Below are positions 1 to 8,944 of a DNA stretch of 64,000 bases, piece after piece. A program made the translations under genes and the position numbers. The stretch comes from Jejuia sp040720935 (lineage in GTDB: Bacteria; Bacteroidota; Bacteroidia; Flavobacteriales; Flavobacteriaceae): positions 62,001 through 126,000 of the forward strand of contig NZ_JBFDAE010000001.1 of NCBI RefSeq assembly GCF_040720935.1, in the 5' to 3' direction. Below the pieces are notes generated by a model. That model was not told the DNA's origin, did no database searches, and saw nothing but the letters and a program-made list of their open reading frames with translations. How positions within the stretch are numbered: position 1 is the first letter of the stretch; each line of letters opens with the position of its first letter.

Positions 1-2156
1 TCTTTTTTGTCATTCAATCTGCTGGGGAGTGTTTCAAAACCCATATTATAAAGTGTGAACCCAAAAATATCAGCATATTGTTCTATGGTTTTACTTACAG
101 GAGTTCCTGCGCCATGACCTGCATCCGTTTCAATCCTAATTAATGTAGGGTTATCTCCAGTTTGTTTGCTCTGTAATTCTGCAGCAAACTTAAAACTATG
201 CGCAGGAACAACACGATCGTCATGATCTCCAGTAGTAATTAATGTTGCTGGATATTGCACACCTTCTTTTACATTGTGGACTGGCGAATAGCCTTTTAAG
301 TATTCAAACATTTCTTTGTTGTCTTCTGCAGTACCATAATCGTAAGCCCAACCTGCTCCAGCGGTAAACGTATGATAACGGAGCATATCTAAAACACCAA
401 CAGCGGGCAATGCTACTTTCGCCAAATCTGGGCGTTGTGTCATAACAGCGCCAACCAATAAGCCACCATTAGAACCACCACGCAACGCCAAATAATCTGA
501 AGAGGTATAGTTGTTTTTTATCAAATATTCGCCTGCGGCAATAAAATCGTCAAACACATTTTGCTTCTGTAATTTTGTACCTGCGATATGCCATTTTTTA
601 CCATATTCGCCACCACCACGTAAATTGGGTACTGCCAAAATACCGCCTTGTTCCATCCAAACAGCATTCGTAATACTGAACGATGGATTTAAACTTATAT
701 TAAAACCGCCATAACCGTAAAGAATTGTTGGGTTTTTACCGTTTAATTCCAGTCCTTTTTTATATGTAATTATCATCGGGACTTTAGTACCATCTTTTGA
801 AGTGTAAAATACTTGAGTGCTTGCGTAATCGTCACTATTAAAAGCAATAGAGGGTTTCCAATACAATTCTGTTGTTCCAGTTTCTATATCTAGTTTATAA
901 ATACTAGCAGGTGTGTTGTAATTTGTAAAAGAGAAATAGTCTGTTTTTTCTTCTTTTTTAGTTCCAAAACCATTAGCATGACCAACACCTGGCAATTCAA
1001 TTTCTCTAATGAGTTTACCACTATAATCATATTGAAATACTTTAGAAATAGCATCAACCATATATTCAGTAATGAAATAACCACCACTTTTTGCGGGACT
1101 TAAAACATGTTCCGTTTCCGAAATAACATCTACCCAATTTTCAGGAGTTGGATCTGACGCATCTACAGAAACTATTTTTTTATTTGGCGCATTTAAGTCT
1201 GTTACCAAAAATAATGTGCTACCAACATTATCAATAAGATACGTATCGCTATTGGTATGGTCGAGAATAGTAACAAGTTTGCTATTTGGTTTTGATACAT
1301 CTTTGATATACAGCTTATTGCCAGATGTCGAAATTCTCGGAGAAATCAGCAAATAGCGATTATCTTCAGTTACAGAACTATAAATATAGCGGTGCTTTTC
1401 TTCAGGTGTGCCCCCAAATATTAATTCATCCTGTTTTTGCGGAGTCCCTAATTTATGATAATATAACTTGTGCTGATCTGTTTTTGCAGAAAGCTCACTA
1501 CCCTTTGGCTTATCATAGCTTGAATAATAAAAACCTTCATTTTTATACCATGAAATGTTGGTGAATTTCACATCAATTAATGTGTCTTCAACAATTTTTT
1601 TGGTTTCAGTATTCATTACTAAAATCTTTCTCCAGTCGCTTCCACCTTCAGAAATAGAATATGCTAAAACTTTTCCGTTTTTAGAAAAACTTAAAGCTCC
1701 TAAAGAAACCGTACCATCATCAGAAAATGTATTTGGGTCTAAAAAGATAGCTGCTGTTTTTGGGTCTTCCCCAGTTTTATGACGATAAACTACATATTGA
1801 TTTTGCAATCCGTCGTTTTTATAAAAATAGGTGTAATCGCCTTCTATAAAAGGCGCGCTCAGTTTTTCGTAATTCCAAAGTTGAGATAAGCGTTCTTTTA
1901 AATAGTCTCTAAACGGGATCTTGTCTAAATAGTCAAATGTAGTTTTGTTTTGCGATTTTACCCATGCTTCTGTTGCTTCACTTCTATCATCTTCAAGCCA
2001 TCGGTAAGGGTCTTTTACATCTACACCAAAATAGGTATCTATAGTGTCAACAGTTTTCGTATTGGGATAATTCACAAGAATTGTATTTCTTTTTGGTTCT
2101 TCTTTACAAGCTACTAAAAATACAATTGAAATTGTATACAATATTAGTTTCTTCAT
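1..2156 (-). CDS. Prolyl oligopeptidase family serine peptidase, lipoprotein (3' end cut by window)
   Basis: I read this frame from an ATG at 2154-2156 leftwards to the window edge, about 718 codons without a stop. It starts with a lipoprotein signal (lipobox LVAC followed by KEEPK), then the propeller region (VDPYRWLED-like start, here VKDPYRWLEDD) and the S9A catalytic domain. The triad is visible: GGSNGG with Ser near residue 562, GDHDDRV with Asp near 647, and AGHGAG with His near 681. The enzyme would cleave short proline-containing peptides from a membrane-anchored periplasmic or surface position. Family length is about 700-720, so only a few residues are probably missing. Family assignment is firm; the exact end cannot be seen. 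Confidence 0.93.
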   Translation of the reverse strand, partial: MKKLILYTISIVFLVACKEEPKRNTILVNYPNTKTVDTIDTYFGVDVKDPYRWLEDDRSEATEAWVKSQNKTTFDYLDKIPFRDYLKERLSQLWNYEKLSAPFIEGDYTYFYKNDGLQNQYVVYRHKTGEDPKTAAIFLDPNTFSDDGTVSLGALSFSKNGKVLAYSISEGGSDWRKILVMNTETKKIVEDTLIDVKFTNISWYKNEGFYYSSYDKPKGSELSAKTDQHKLYYHKLGTPQKQDELIFGGTPEEKHRYIYSSVTEDNRYLLISPRISTSGNKLYIKDVSKPNSKLVTILDHTNSDTYLIDNVGSTLFLVTDLNAPNKKIVSVDASDPTPENWVDVISETEHVLSPAKSGGYFITEYMVDAISKVFQYDYSGKLIREIELPGVGHANGFGTKKEEKTDYFSFTNYNTPASIYKLDIETGTTELYWKPSIAFNSDDYASTQVFYTSKDGTKVPMIITYKKGLELNGKNPTILYGYGGFNISLNPSFSITNAVWMEQGGILAVPNLRGGGEYGKKWHIAGTKLQKQNVFDDFIAAGEYLIKNNYTSSDYLALRGGSNGGLLVGAVMTQRPDLAKVALPAVGVLDMLRYHTFTAGAGWAYDYGTAEDNKEMFEYLKGYSPVHNVKEGVQYPATLITTGDHDDRVVPAHSFKFAAELQSKQTGDNPTLIRIETDAGHGAGTPVSKTIEQYADIFGFTLYNMGFETLPSRLNDKK

Positions 2157-2196
2157 GATTGATAAATTTTAAACCTATCAAAAATAAATAAAAAAA

Positions 2197-2220
2197 CTCC
2201 TGTATAAATCAATACAGGAG
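2197..2220 (-). terminator. Rho-independent terminator after asd
   Basis: A perfect 9-bp stem (CTCCTGTAT / ATACAGGAG) with a 6-nt loop is followed on the minus strand by a run of T residues. It sits 30 bp beyond the asd stop codon and separates asd from the peptidase gene downstream. Confidence 0.8.
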
Positions 2221-2249
2221 CTTTATAACATAATCTTAAGATTTGTGAG

Positions 2250-3239
2250 CTACACTAACTTATTCTCGATTAAATATTCTGCAATTTGTATGGTGTTTGT
2301 TGCTGCACCTTTACGTAAATTATCAGCAACAATCCACATGTTTAAAGTGTTTGGTTGTGTTTCATCACGACGAATTCTCCCCACAAAAACCTCATCCTTT
2401 TCATGTGCAAAAATAGGCATTGGGTAGGTGTTGGTATCTGTATTATCTTGTACAATCACACCAGGAGTTTCATGTAATAATTTGCGAACATCTGCCAAAT
2501 CAAAATCATTTTCAAACTCAACATTTACAGATTCTGAATGCCCACCGGATGTTGGAATCCTTACCGCAGTTGCCGATATGGAAAATGTACGATCGTTCAT
2601 TATTTTTTGAGGTTCTCTCGCCAATTTCATTTCCTCTTTGGTATAGCCGTTCTCTTCAAAAACATCACAATGTGGCAATGCATTTCTTCCGATAGGATAT
2701 GGATAAGCCATTTCGCCTTCAATACCGGCAATTTCGTTTTCTAATTGACGTACAGCTTTAACACCAGTACCAGAAACAGATTGATATGTTGAAACTACAA
2801 CACGTTTCATTTTATATTTTTTATGAAGCGGGTTCAAAGCCATAACCAATTGAATGGTAGAACAATTAGGATTGGCAATAATTTTATCTTCTTTAGTGAG
2901 TTCGTTCGCATTAATTTCTGGAACCACTAATTTTTTAGTAGGATCCATTCTCCAAGCAGAAGAGTTATCTACAACGGTAGTGCCAGCTTCGGCAAATTTA
3001 GGTGCCCAATCTAAAGATGTGCCGCCACCTGCAGAAAACAGAGCAATATCTGGTTTCATCGACACAGCAGTTTCTAAACCTACAACTTTATAATCTGTTC
3101 CCTTATAGGTGATTATTTTTCCTACTGAACGTTCTGACGCTACAGGAATTAATTCCGATATTGGAAAATTACGTTCTGCAAGAACTTTTAACATCACTTC
3201 GCCAACCATTCCAGTGGCACCAACTACAGCTACTTTCAT
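2250..3239 (-). CDS. asd: Aspartate-semialdehyde dehydrogenase
   Basis: Converts aspartyl phosphate to aspartate semialdehyde with NADPH, the branch point to lysine/diaminopimelate, threonine and methionine. The N-terminal nucleotide-binding loop GATGMVG lies at residues 7-13, the active-site cysteine in NPNCSTIQ is Cys126, and the SGGHSE motif carries the catalytic His near 234. At 329 aa the length fits the family. I chose the ATG at 3239 rather than a further 11 codons upstream because the family begins directly with MKVAVVGATG. It is monocistronic, with its own terminator. Confidence 0.96.
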   Translation of the reverse strand: MKVAVVGATGMVGEVMLKVLAERNFPISELIPVASERSVGKIITYKGTDYKVVGLETAVSMKPDIALFSAGGGTSLDWAPKFAEAGTTVVDNSSAWRMDPTKKLVVPEINANELTKEDKIIANPNCSTIQLVMALNPLHKKYKMKRVVVSTYQSVSGTGVKAVRQLENEIAGIEGEMAYPYPIGRNALPHCDVFEENGYTKEEMKLAREPQKIMNDRTFSISATAVRIPTSGGHSESVNVEFENDFDLADVRKLLHETPGVIVQDNTDTNTYPMPIFAHEKDEVFVGRIRRDETQPNTLNMWIVADNLRKGAATNTIQIAEYLIENKLV

Positions 3240-3303
3240 CTGTTTATTTGTTTTAATAAATTGCGTGAACAAAACTAAGTATTAATTCTAATTATAAATC
3301 TAA

Positions 3304-3338
3304 AAAAAGCCCTCATTTTTAGAAAACGAGAGCTTTTT
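3304..3338 (-). terminator. Terminator after mscL
   Basis: An imperfect stem (AAAAAGCCCTC / GAGAGCTTTTT) about 40 bp beyond the mscL stop ends in a T-run on the minus strand. A smaller hairpin (AATAAC / GTTATT) lies between it and the stop codon. Confidence 0.6.
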
Positions 3339-3376
3339 AACAAGAAATAACAGCTTGTTATTTAATTAACACTTTG

Positions 3377-3778
3377 TTATTTTTTAAGTAAATCTCTAAT
3401 ATCTGCAAGTAATTCTTCTTGAGTAGGTCCTGCTGGTGCTTCTGGAGCTGGCTCTTCTTTCTTCTTCATGTTGTTCACAGCTTTTACTACTAAGAACATT
3501 ACAAAAGCAACGATAATAAAGTCAATAACATTGGTTAAAAACGCGCCCCAAAGTATTGAGATATCTCCCTCTACAACACCCTCAGCGTTTGCTATACCTT
3601 CTTTAATAACGTATTTCATGTTTTTGAAATCTGCATCGAAAATTAAACCAATTAAAGGAGAAACTATTCCCCCCGTAAATGATGTTACCACTTCTTTAAA
3701 AGCAGCACCCATTACAAAACCAACTGCAATGTCCACAAGGTTCCCCTTCATTGCAAACTCTTTGAATTCTTTTAACAT
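3377..3778 (-). CDS. mscL: Large-conductance mechanosensitive channel
   Basis: A 133-aa inner-membrane channel that opens under membrane tension and releases solutes during osmotic downshock. The amphipathic N-terminus (MLKEFKEFAMKGN) is followed by the glycine-rich TM1 (VDIAVGFVMGAAF), a periplasmic loop, TM2 (about residues 70-95) and a charged C-terminal bundle (KKKEEPAPEAP...LLADIRDLL). These are hallmarks of MscL, and the length is typical. It is transcribed alone. Confidence 0.96.
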   Translation of the reverse strand: MLKEFKEFAMKGNLVDIAVGFVMGAAFKEVVTSFTGGIVSPLIGLIFDADFKNMKYVIKEGIANAEGVVEGDISILWGAFLTNVIDFIIVAFVMFLVVKAVNNMKKKEEPAPEAPAGPTQEELLADIRDLLKK

Positions 3779-3855
3779 TTTTTATAAATTTCTAGTTAGT
3801 GAGCTGCAAAAATAATCAAAAAAGTGAAGGTATTAACACTTGTTAAATGTCACAA

Positions 3856-4962
3856 TTAAATAAAAATACGCTTAACGCGTTGAGATATTGAAGTAATCAA
3901 CTCATATGAAATAGTGTTTGCAGATTCGGCTAGTGTTTCTGCAGAATTTAAGTTTGCATCAAAAACTATAACTTCATCGCCTTCCTTACAGTCAATATCC
4001 GTGATATTTACCATAATCATATCCATACACACATTACCTACTATTGGGGCTTTTTTACCATGAATGGTCACAAAACCTTTTCCGTTGCCGTAAATACGAC
4101 CAATACCGTCGGCATGACCAATAGGGAGAGTCGCGGTTTTTAAAAATTTATTCGATGTATAAGCACGGTTATAACCCACGCTTTCACCTTTTTCAATAGT
4201 ATGAATTTGAGAAATAACGGTCTTTAAACTCGCAATAGGTTTTAGGTTTGCACTTTCTTTTTCAGAATTCCCAAAACCATATAGACCAATTCCAGAGCGC
4301 ACCATATCAAAATGTGCTTCAGGATAATTTAAAATACCTGAGGTGTTACACATGTGCAACATCGGTTTATAGCCTAATAATTTTGTGCAATTATCAGCTA
4401 TTTTTTTAAAGCTATTTATTTGATTTAGCGTGAATTCCTTTTCATGTAAATCTTCGCTTGCAGCTAGGTGGGAAAATAGAGATGTCACTCTAATAGCATT
4501 TGTTTCTTTTACTTTTGAAATAACAGAATCCACATCATTATTACTAAATCCTAAACGATTTAATCCTGTGTTAAATTTGATATGCACAGGATAATCAGTT
4601 TGATTTTCTGCGGAAGCAAAAGCAATAAACTCATTTAAAATTTTCGCATTATACAAATTCGGTTCTAAGCAATTTTCAATAATTAAATCAAAATTTACAG
4701 CTAAAGCATGTAATACTAAAATAGGAGTTGTGACCCCAGCTTTTCGCAGCGCAACACCTTCATTAGCATAGGCTACTGCAAAATAATCCACTTTTAGATT
4801 TTCGAGATATTTGGCAATTTCCTCAGCATCGCTACCATAGGCGAAAGCTTTAACTACAGCTAAAAATTTTGTGCTTTTTTGTAGTTTGGATTTTAGGTGC
4901 TCAAAATTTTGTTTAAGCGCTTTTAAATCTATTTCAAGTAGGGTTTCTTGCGCTTTAGGCAT
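3856..4962 (-). CDS. alr: Alanine racemase
   Basis: PLP enzyme interconverting L- and D-alanine for peptidoglycan. Lys38 in VVKAFAYG is the PLP lysine and Tyr264 in VGYNRAYT the second catalytic base. MCNTSG and RSGIGLYG are typical phosphate-binding and barrel motifs. I start at the ATG at 4962, which overlaps the tdk stop by 8 nt (ATGCCTAA). The longer frame to 4998 would overlap tdk by 44 nt with no family support. The gene is translationally coupled to tdk. Many Bacteroidota carry alr fused to a MurF-like domain; this copy stands alone (368 aa). Confidence 0.94.
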   Translation of the reverse strand: MPKAQETLLEIDLKALKQNFEHLKSKLQKSTKFLAVVKAFAYGSDAEEIAKYLENLKVDYFAVAYANEGVALRKAGVTTPILVLHALAVNFDLIIENCLEPNLYNAKILNEFIAFASAENQTDYPVHIKFNTGLNRLGFSNNDVDSVISKVKETNAIRVTSLFSHLAASEDLHEKEFTLNQINSFKKIADNCTKLLGYKPMLHMCNTSGILNYPEAHFDMVRSGIGLYGFGNSEKESANLKPIASLKTVISQIHTIEKGESVGYNRAYTSNKFLKTATLPIGHADGIGRIYGNGKGFVTIHGKKAPIVGNVCMDMIMVNITDIDCKEGDEVIVFDANLNSAETLAESANTISYELITSISQRVKRIFI

Positions 4963-5602
4963 TGGAGTCTTTTTGTTTAGAGGAAATAACTTCGGCATCT
5001 TTCACCTTCATCGTTTTAATCTTCTCTCGCATTCTAGCCTTGTAATATGCCGCTCTACTTAAGGGTTCGTATTCATCAACTTCGCCTAAAAGTACAATGT
5101 TATCGCCTTCGGCTTTTCTAAAACTGTATTGCGCTAAATTTCCTGTTCGGGTGCAGACCGCGTGTACTTTTGTTACATATTCCGCAGTTGCCATTAAATT
5201 TGGCATGGGTCCAAAAGGGTTGCCTTTAAAATCCATGTCTAAACCAGCAACAATTACCCGAACCCCTTTATTGGCCAAATCGTTACAAACCCGAACAATT
5301 TCATCATCAAAAAATTGGGCTTCATCAATACCAACCACATCACAACCATCGGCTAAAATAGGAATGTTTGCCGCTGCTGGAACAGGTGTAGAACGGATTT
5401 CGTTAGCATCGTGAGACACCACCTTGTCCTCATCATACCTAACATCTACCGCAGGTTTAAAAATTTCAACTTTTTGTCGCGCAAATTGTGCGCGCCTAAG
5501 CCTTCGGATTAATTCTTCCGTTTTTCCTGAGAACATGGAACCGCAGATTACTTCTATCCAGCCAAATTGTTCTTTATGATTTACTGTATTTTCGAGAAAC
5601 AT
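4955..5602 (-). CDS. tdk: Thymidine kinase (type II)
   Basis: Phosphorylates thymidine in the salvage pathway. The P-loop GSMFSGKTE is at residues 21-29, followed by the DEAQFF motif with the catalytic glutamate and a C-terminal lasso region ending in DEYEPLSRAAYY. At 215 aa it is slightly longer than usual. The zinc-site cysteines found in most type II kinases are largely absent: only VCTRTGN keeps one, and the C-terminal pair is replaced (GEVDEYEPLSRAAY). It is the first gene of a tdk-alr pair with an 8-nt overlap. Confidence 0.94.
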   Translation of the reverse strand: MFLENTVNHKEQFGWIEVICGSMFSGKTEELIRRLRRAQFARQKVEIFKPAVDVRYDEDKVVSHDANEIRSTPVPAAANIPILADGCDVVGIDEAQFFDDEIVRVCNDLANKGVRVIVAGLDMDFKGNPFGPMPNLMATAEYVTKVHAVCTRTGNLAQYSFRKAEGDNIVLLGEVDEYEPLSRAAYYKARMREKIKTMKVKDAEVISSKQKDSNA

Positions 5603-5711
5603 TTCGTAATTTTAACACTAAAACAAAGTCAAAGTTCGTTCCGTATAAAGGTGGCGTAAATTTATTAAAAATCAAAAACCTAGAGCGCATTAATTTTTAA
5701 ATTGTATTAAG

Positions 5712-6449
5712 ATGAAGAAGAAGTTAGAATCTGAGTTGGTAAGTATCGCACACAGAATTCTTAAATTAAAAGGACGTGAAGATGTACTTAAAATGCACGA
5801 AGAAGCACGGGCACTTTATGAAAAACTTTCTGTTTTGAAATTTGCCCACGAAAATTTTGAGGATGATATTCCTACCATTGGAAATAATTCTTCGTTTTTC
5901 GGCATGTTAGATACTTCATTCAACAATAACATAAGCGATAATATTGAAGTTGAAGATAAAATCTACATCAATTTGGACGAGTCTGAAAATGAAGAAATAT
6001 CTGAACCTGTTATGAACAAGATTAGGGACATGGTGGAGTTTATGCCGGAGGAAGATATTGATGAGTTTATAGCATCTATTGTTCCAAAGGAAAAATACCC
6101 TAAAAACGATTTGGAAGAATTGACTTCGGGTTTTAAGGACATGCCCGTTTTTGAACCTGTTTCTAAGGTGCAGCATCAAAACGGACAAGAAAAAAAGTCG
6201 CTTAACGATAAAGTAAAAAGAGGCGGATTAAACATTGGGCTCAATGATAAAATAGCTTTTATCAAACACCTATTTGATGGGAATACCTCAGGTTATGATC
6301 GCGTTATTTCGCAATTAAACACAATATCTTCTTTTGAAGATGCTACACATTTTCTTGAAACTATTGTGAAACCAGACTATAATAACTGGGAAGGCAAAGA
6401 AGAATTTGAGGAGCGTTTGATACAAATTATAGAGGCTAAGTTTAATTAA
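5712..6449 (+). CDS. Conserved hypothetical acidic protein
   Basis: A 245-aa soluble protein with no signal peptide or membrane segment. The N-terminus (about residues 1-50) is basic and helical and could form a coiled coil. The middle is very acidic (VEDKIYINLDESENEEISEP), and the C-terminal third (about 165-245) has a helical repeat-like composition including LNDKIAFIKHLFDGNTSGYDRVI. I recognise it as a protein often found beside rsmI in Flavobacteriia but know of no function. It lies divergent to tdk and upstream of rsmI, separated from it by a hairpin repeat. Confidence 0.8.
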   Translation: MKKKLESELVSIAHRILKLKGREDVLKMHEEARALYEKLSVLKFAHENFEDDIPTIGNNSSFFGMLDTSFNNNISDNIEVEDKIYINLDESENEEISEPVMNKIRDMVEFMPEEDIDEFIASIVPKEKYPKNDLEELTSGFKDMPVFEPVSKVQHQNGQEKKSLNDKVKRGGLNIGLNDKIAFIKHLFDGNTSGYDRVISQLNTISSFEDATHFLETIVKPDYNNWEGKEEFEERLIQIIEAKFN

Positions 6450-6456
6450 TTAAATC

Positions 6457-6518
6457 TGTCATTCCCGCGACCTGTGCTGTCCCGAAGTTTCGGGAGTTTC
6501 AGTAAGGCGGGAATCTAC
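6457..6518. repeat. REP-like nested hairpin repeat, copy 1
   Basis: Outer stem ATTCCCGC (6461-6468) / GCGGGAAT (6507-6514) with an inner perfect stem CCCGAA / TTCGGG (6481-6494). The ends read TGTCATTC...GAATCTAC, the reverse-complement form of the AGATTC...GAATGACA ends of copies 2 and 3. Confidence 0.7.
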
Positions 6519-6554
6519 ATGCCAAAACAAATAACCGCTTTGAGCAACTAAAAC

Positions 6555-7226
6555 ATGAGTAAACTTTACCTAGTTCCCACCCCAATAGGAAATTTAAAGG
6601 ACATCACATTTAGAGCTATTGAAGTTCTTAAAGACGTTGATTTAATTTTAGCTGAAGACACCAGAACTTCGGGAAAACTCCTAAAACATTTTGAGATTTC
6701 AACCCACATGCAATCACATCATATGCACAATGAGCATAAAACGGTTGAAAATATCGTTCAAAAAATAAAAAGTGGAACTTCTGTTGCATTGATTAGCGAT
6801 GCAGGAACGCCAGCCATTTCAGACCCTGGGTTCTTATTGTCTCGTGCCTGTATAGAAAATAATATTGAAGTAGATTGTTTACCCGGAGCAACCGCATTTG
6901 TGCCAGCACTTGTAAATTCAGGCCTGCCAAACGATAAGTTTGTGTTTGAAGGTTTTTTGCCCGTTAAAAAAGGACGTCAAACCCGATTATTATTGTTAGC
7001 CGAAGAAACTAGAACCATCATTTTTTATGAAAGTCCACATAAATTAATAAAAACCTTAGGGCATTTTTGCGAGTATTTTGGAGAAGATAGACCAGTTTCC
7101 GTTTCGCGTGAATTGACCAAGTTATTCGAAGAAACCATTAGAGGTACTGCAAAAGAAGTATTGGAACACTACACAAATAAACCACCTAAAGGAGAAATTG
7201 TTGTTGTGGTTGGTGGGAATAAATAG
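6555..7226 (+). CDS. rsmI: 16S rRNA (cytidine(1402)-2'-O)-methyltransferase
   Basis: SAM-dependent enzyme that 2'-O-methylates C1402 in the ribosomal P site. The tetrapyrrole-methylase fold is evident: VPTPIGNLKDIT at residues 6-17, LAEDTRTSGKLL near 34-45, ALISDAGTPAISDPG near 77-91, then LPGATAFVPALV and FEGFLPVKKGRQ. The C-terminal FYESPHKLIKTL and GEIVVVV segments are also typical. At 223 aa it is the short flavobacterial form. Confidence 0.95.
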   Translation: MSKLYLVPTPIGNLKDITFRAIEVLKDVDLILAEDTRTSGKLLKHFEISTHMQSHHMHNEHKTVENIVQKIKSGTSVALISDAGTPAISDPGFLLSRACIENNIEVDCLPGATAFVPALVNSGLPNDKFVFEGFLPVKKGRQTRLLLLAEETRTIIFYESPHKLIKTLGHFCEYFGEDRPVSVSRELTKLFEETIRGTAKEVLEHYTNKPPKGEIVVVVGGNK

Positions 7227-7232
7227 TATTAA

Positions 7233-7317
7233 TTGTTTCTGCTTAAAAACAATAATTATAATAAATTGTTCTTACATAAAAACAATTTTGAGTACATTTG
7301 TTTTTCATAAAGAACAA
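7233..7317 (+). promoter_or_regulatory. Three phased 20-bp palindromic operators and TAnnTTTG promoter
   Basis: Three imperfect palindromes share the pattern TTGTTnnT...AAnAACAA: TTGTTTCTGCTTAAAAACAA (7233-7252), TTGTTCTTACATAAAAACAA (7266-7285) and TTGTTTTTCATAAAGAACAA (7298-7317). Their starts are 33 and 32 bp apart, close to three helical turns. A Bacteroidota -7 element TACATTTG (7293-7300) overlaps the third, which ends two bases before the ATPase start codon. This arrangement suggests repression, perhaps by the winged-helix part of the downstream protein. Confidence 0.6.
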
Positions 7318-7319
7318 AT

Positions 7320-8513
7320 ATGGATGATTTATTCGATTTTCAAGAGCAACTTCTATCAAGGCTTTCTAATAAAGAACGTTATTTATTAAATGAAATAGAT
7401 TGGACTGAAAGACTCATTGGTATTAAAGGAGCAAGAGGTTCAGGCAAAACCACCTTGTTGCTTCAACAAATTAAGTTTAAATTATCAAAAGACGCAATAC
7501 CTTTATACGCGACCTTAGATAATCTTTTCTTTTTAGAAAACACCTTGGTTTCATTAGCAAAAGCTTTTGTTTTAAAAGGTGGAACCCATTTGTTTTTAGA
7601 CGAAGTTCATAAATATCCACGATGGTCCAGAGAGCTAAAGTTAATTTATGACCAATTTCCTGCTTTAAAAATTGTTTTTACCTCATCATCTATATTGGAA
7701 ATATATAAAGGAGAATCAGATTTAAGCCGACGCGCCATTACCTATCACTTAAAAGAATTATCATTTAGGGAATTTATTTTTTTTGACAGAGGTTTAACAC
7801 TTCCAAAGTTAAATTTAAAGGAGTTATTGGAAAATCATAAAGAAATTGCCAGAGAAGCAACAGCAACATTAGGAAGTCCCATAAAAGATTTTGAAAACTA
7901 TTTAAATTACGGTGCGTACCCTTATTTTTTAGAAAACAAAACCAACTATATTCAAAAATTGGTACAAACTATTAACTTAATTTTAGAAGTAGATTTGCAT
8001 GCCGTGGAAAACATGGTTTATGAAGATAGCCGAAAAATAAAAAAACTATTGGTCGCTATTGCGCAAAGTGCTCCTTTTACACCAAATATTTCCAAGTTGA
8101 GCGAACGATTAGGTATGTCTAGGGGGTTTTTACTAAACGCCATAAAAATATTGAATAGAGCCGATTTGGTCATGGAATTATATAAACCAACAAAAGGAGT
8201 TGGAGCGTTAACAAAACCAGAAAAACTATATCTTAACAACCCAAATTTAGTGTATGCTTTAGGAAAGCAAAATACAGAAATAGGGACTTTAAGGGAAACT
8301 TTTTTTGCAAACCAAATGAAGCATTTACATGAGATTCATCTTGCTGAAAAAGGAGATTTTTTAATTGACAGAACCTATACGTTTGAAATTGGAGGGAAAG
8401 GAAAAACATCAAAACAAATTCAAGGCGTTAAAAACAGTTTTGTGGTTAGGGATGATATGGAAGTTGGCGCACTTAACGTAATTCCGTTGTATTTATTTGG
8501 ATTTTTATACTAA
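7320..8513 (+). CDS. AAA ATPase with DUF4143-type C-terminal domain
   Basis: A 397-aa cytoplasmic ATPase of the family annotated as ATP-binding protein / DUF4143. The Walker A GARGSGKTT is near residues 38-46, Walker B HLFLDEVHKYPRW near 95-108, and a sensor segment VFTSSSILEIYKGESDLSRRA near 120-140. A winged-helix segment (NISKLSERLGMSRGFLLNAIKIL) near 258-280 precedes the C-terminal domain. The cellular role of this family is unclear; DNA binding or nuclease-like roles have been suggested. It stands alone behind three palindromic operators, which is consistent with autoregulation (inference). Confidence 0.85.
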   Translation: MDDLFDFQEQLLSRLSNKERYLLNEIDWTERLIGIKGARGSGKTTLLLQQIKFKLSKDAIPLYATLDNLFFLENTLVSLAKAFVLKGGTHLFLDEVHKYPRWSRELKLIYDQFPALKIVFTSSSILEIYKGESDLSRRAITYHLKELSFREFIFFDRGLTLPKLNLKELLENHKEIAREATATLGSPIKDFENYLNYGAYPYFLENKTNYIQKLVQTINLILEVDLHAVENMVYEDSRKIKKLLVAIAQSAPFTPNISKLSERLGMSRGFLLNAIKILNRADLVMELYKPTKGVGALTKPEKLYLNNPNLVYALGKQNTEIGTLRETFFANQMKHLHEIHLAEKGDFLIDRTYTFEIGGKGKTSKQIQGVKNSFVVRDDMEVGALNVIPLYLFGFLY

Positions 8514-8559
8514 TAGAACCGAAAAAAACAAGTTAATTGAAACTAAAATTTCACCAAAA

Positions 8560-8904
8560 ATGAAGTTAGAAACATTTATAAATAAACTAAAAAACACAAC
8601 AAAATCCATAGCCTTTTCCGATACCATGGCTGTTATAGACCAAACCTACGAGTTTAAGCCTACAGCTTTTAAAAACGGAACTTTAGAAAATGCCGAAGGA
8701 CAAAACTCAGGATCTTGTAAATTATTTGCTTTTGCAAAATTACAAGGGTTTTCTAAAGATGAAACTTTAGCATGTTTCGGTCAATTTTATTTTGAGGATG
8801 TCCTAGAAGACCCAAATGGAGAGGGGCATCAAAACATAAGAAACTTTATGAAAACTGGTTTTGAGGGTTTGAGTTTTGAAAAGAACCCTTTAAAAAAGTA
8901 TTAG
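8560..8904 (+). CDS. HopJ-family protein
   Basis: A 114-aa protein matching the HopJ type III effector family by its layout: FSDTMAVIDQTYEFKPTAFKNG, then NSGSCKLFAFAKLQGFSKDETLACFGQFYFEDV and GEGHQNIRNFM. The name comes from a Pseudomonas effector. Here there is no type III secretion system, and the family is widespread in bacteria as small housekeeping proteins of unknown role. I start at the ATG at 8560 because the frame upstream overlaps the preceding gene and shows no family similarity. Its stop codon overlaps a hairpin repeat. Confidence 0.85.
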   Translation: MKLETFINKLKNTTKSIAFSDTMAVIDQTYEFKPTAFKNGTLENAEGQNSGSCKLFAFAKLQGFSKDETLACFGQFYFEDVLEDPNGEGHQNIRNFMKTGFEGLSFEKNPLKKY

Positions 8905-8929
8905 ATTCTGAAACAAGTTCAGAATGACA
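8903..8929. repeat. REP-like hairpin repeat, copy 2
   Basis: Perfect 8-bp stem ATTCTGAA / TTCAGAAT flanked by AG on the left and GACA on the right. It begins inside the hopJ stop codon and may serve as its terminator. Confidence 0.6.
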
Positions 8930-8944
8930 AAAATTTGAGATTTC

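Noticed and set aside
8560..8904. Type III secretion effector based on the HopJ name
   Set aside because: No type III secretion genes are nearby, and the family is widespread in non-pathogens.
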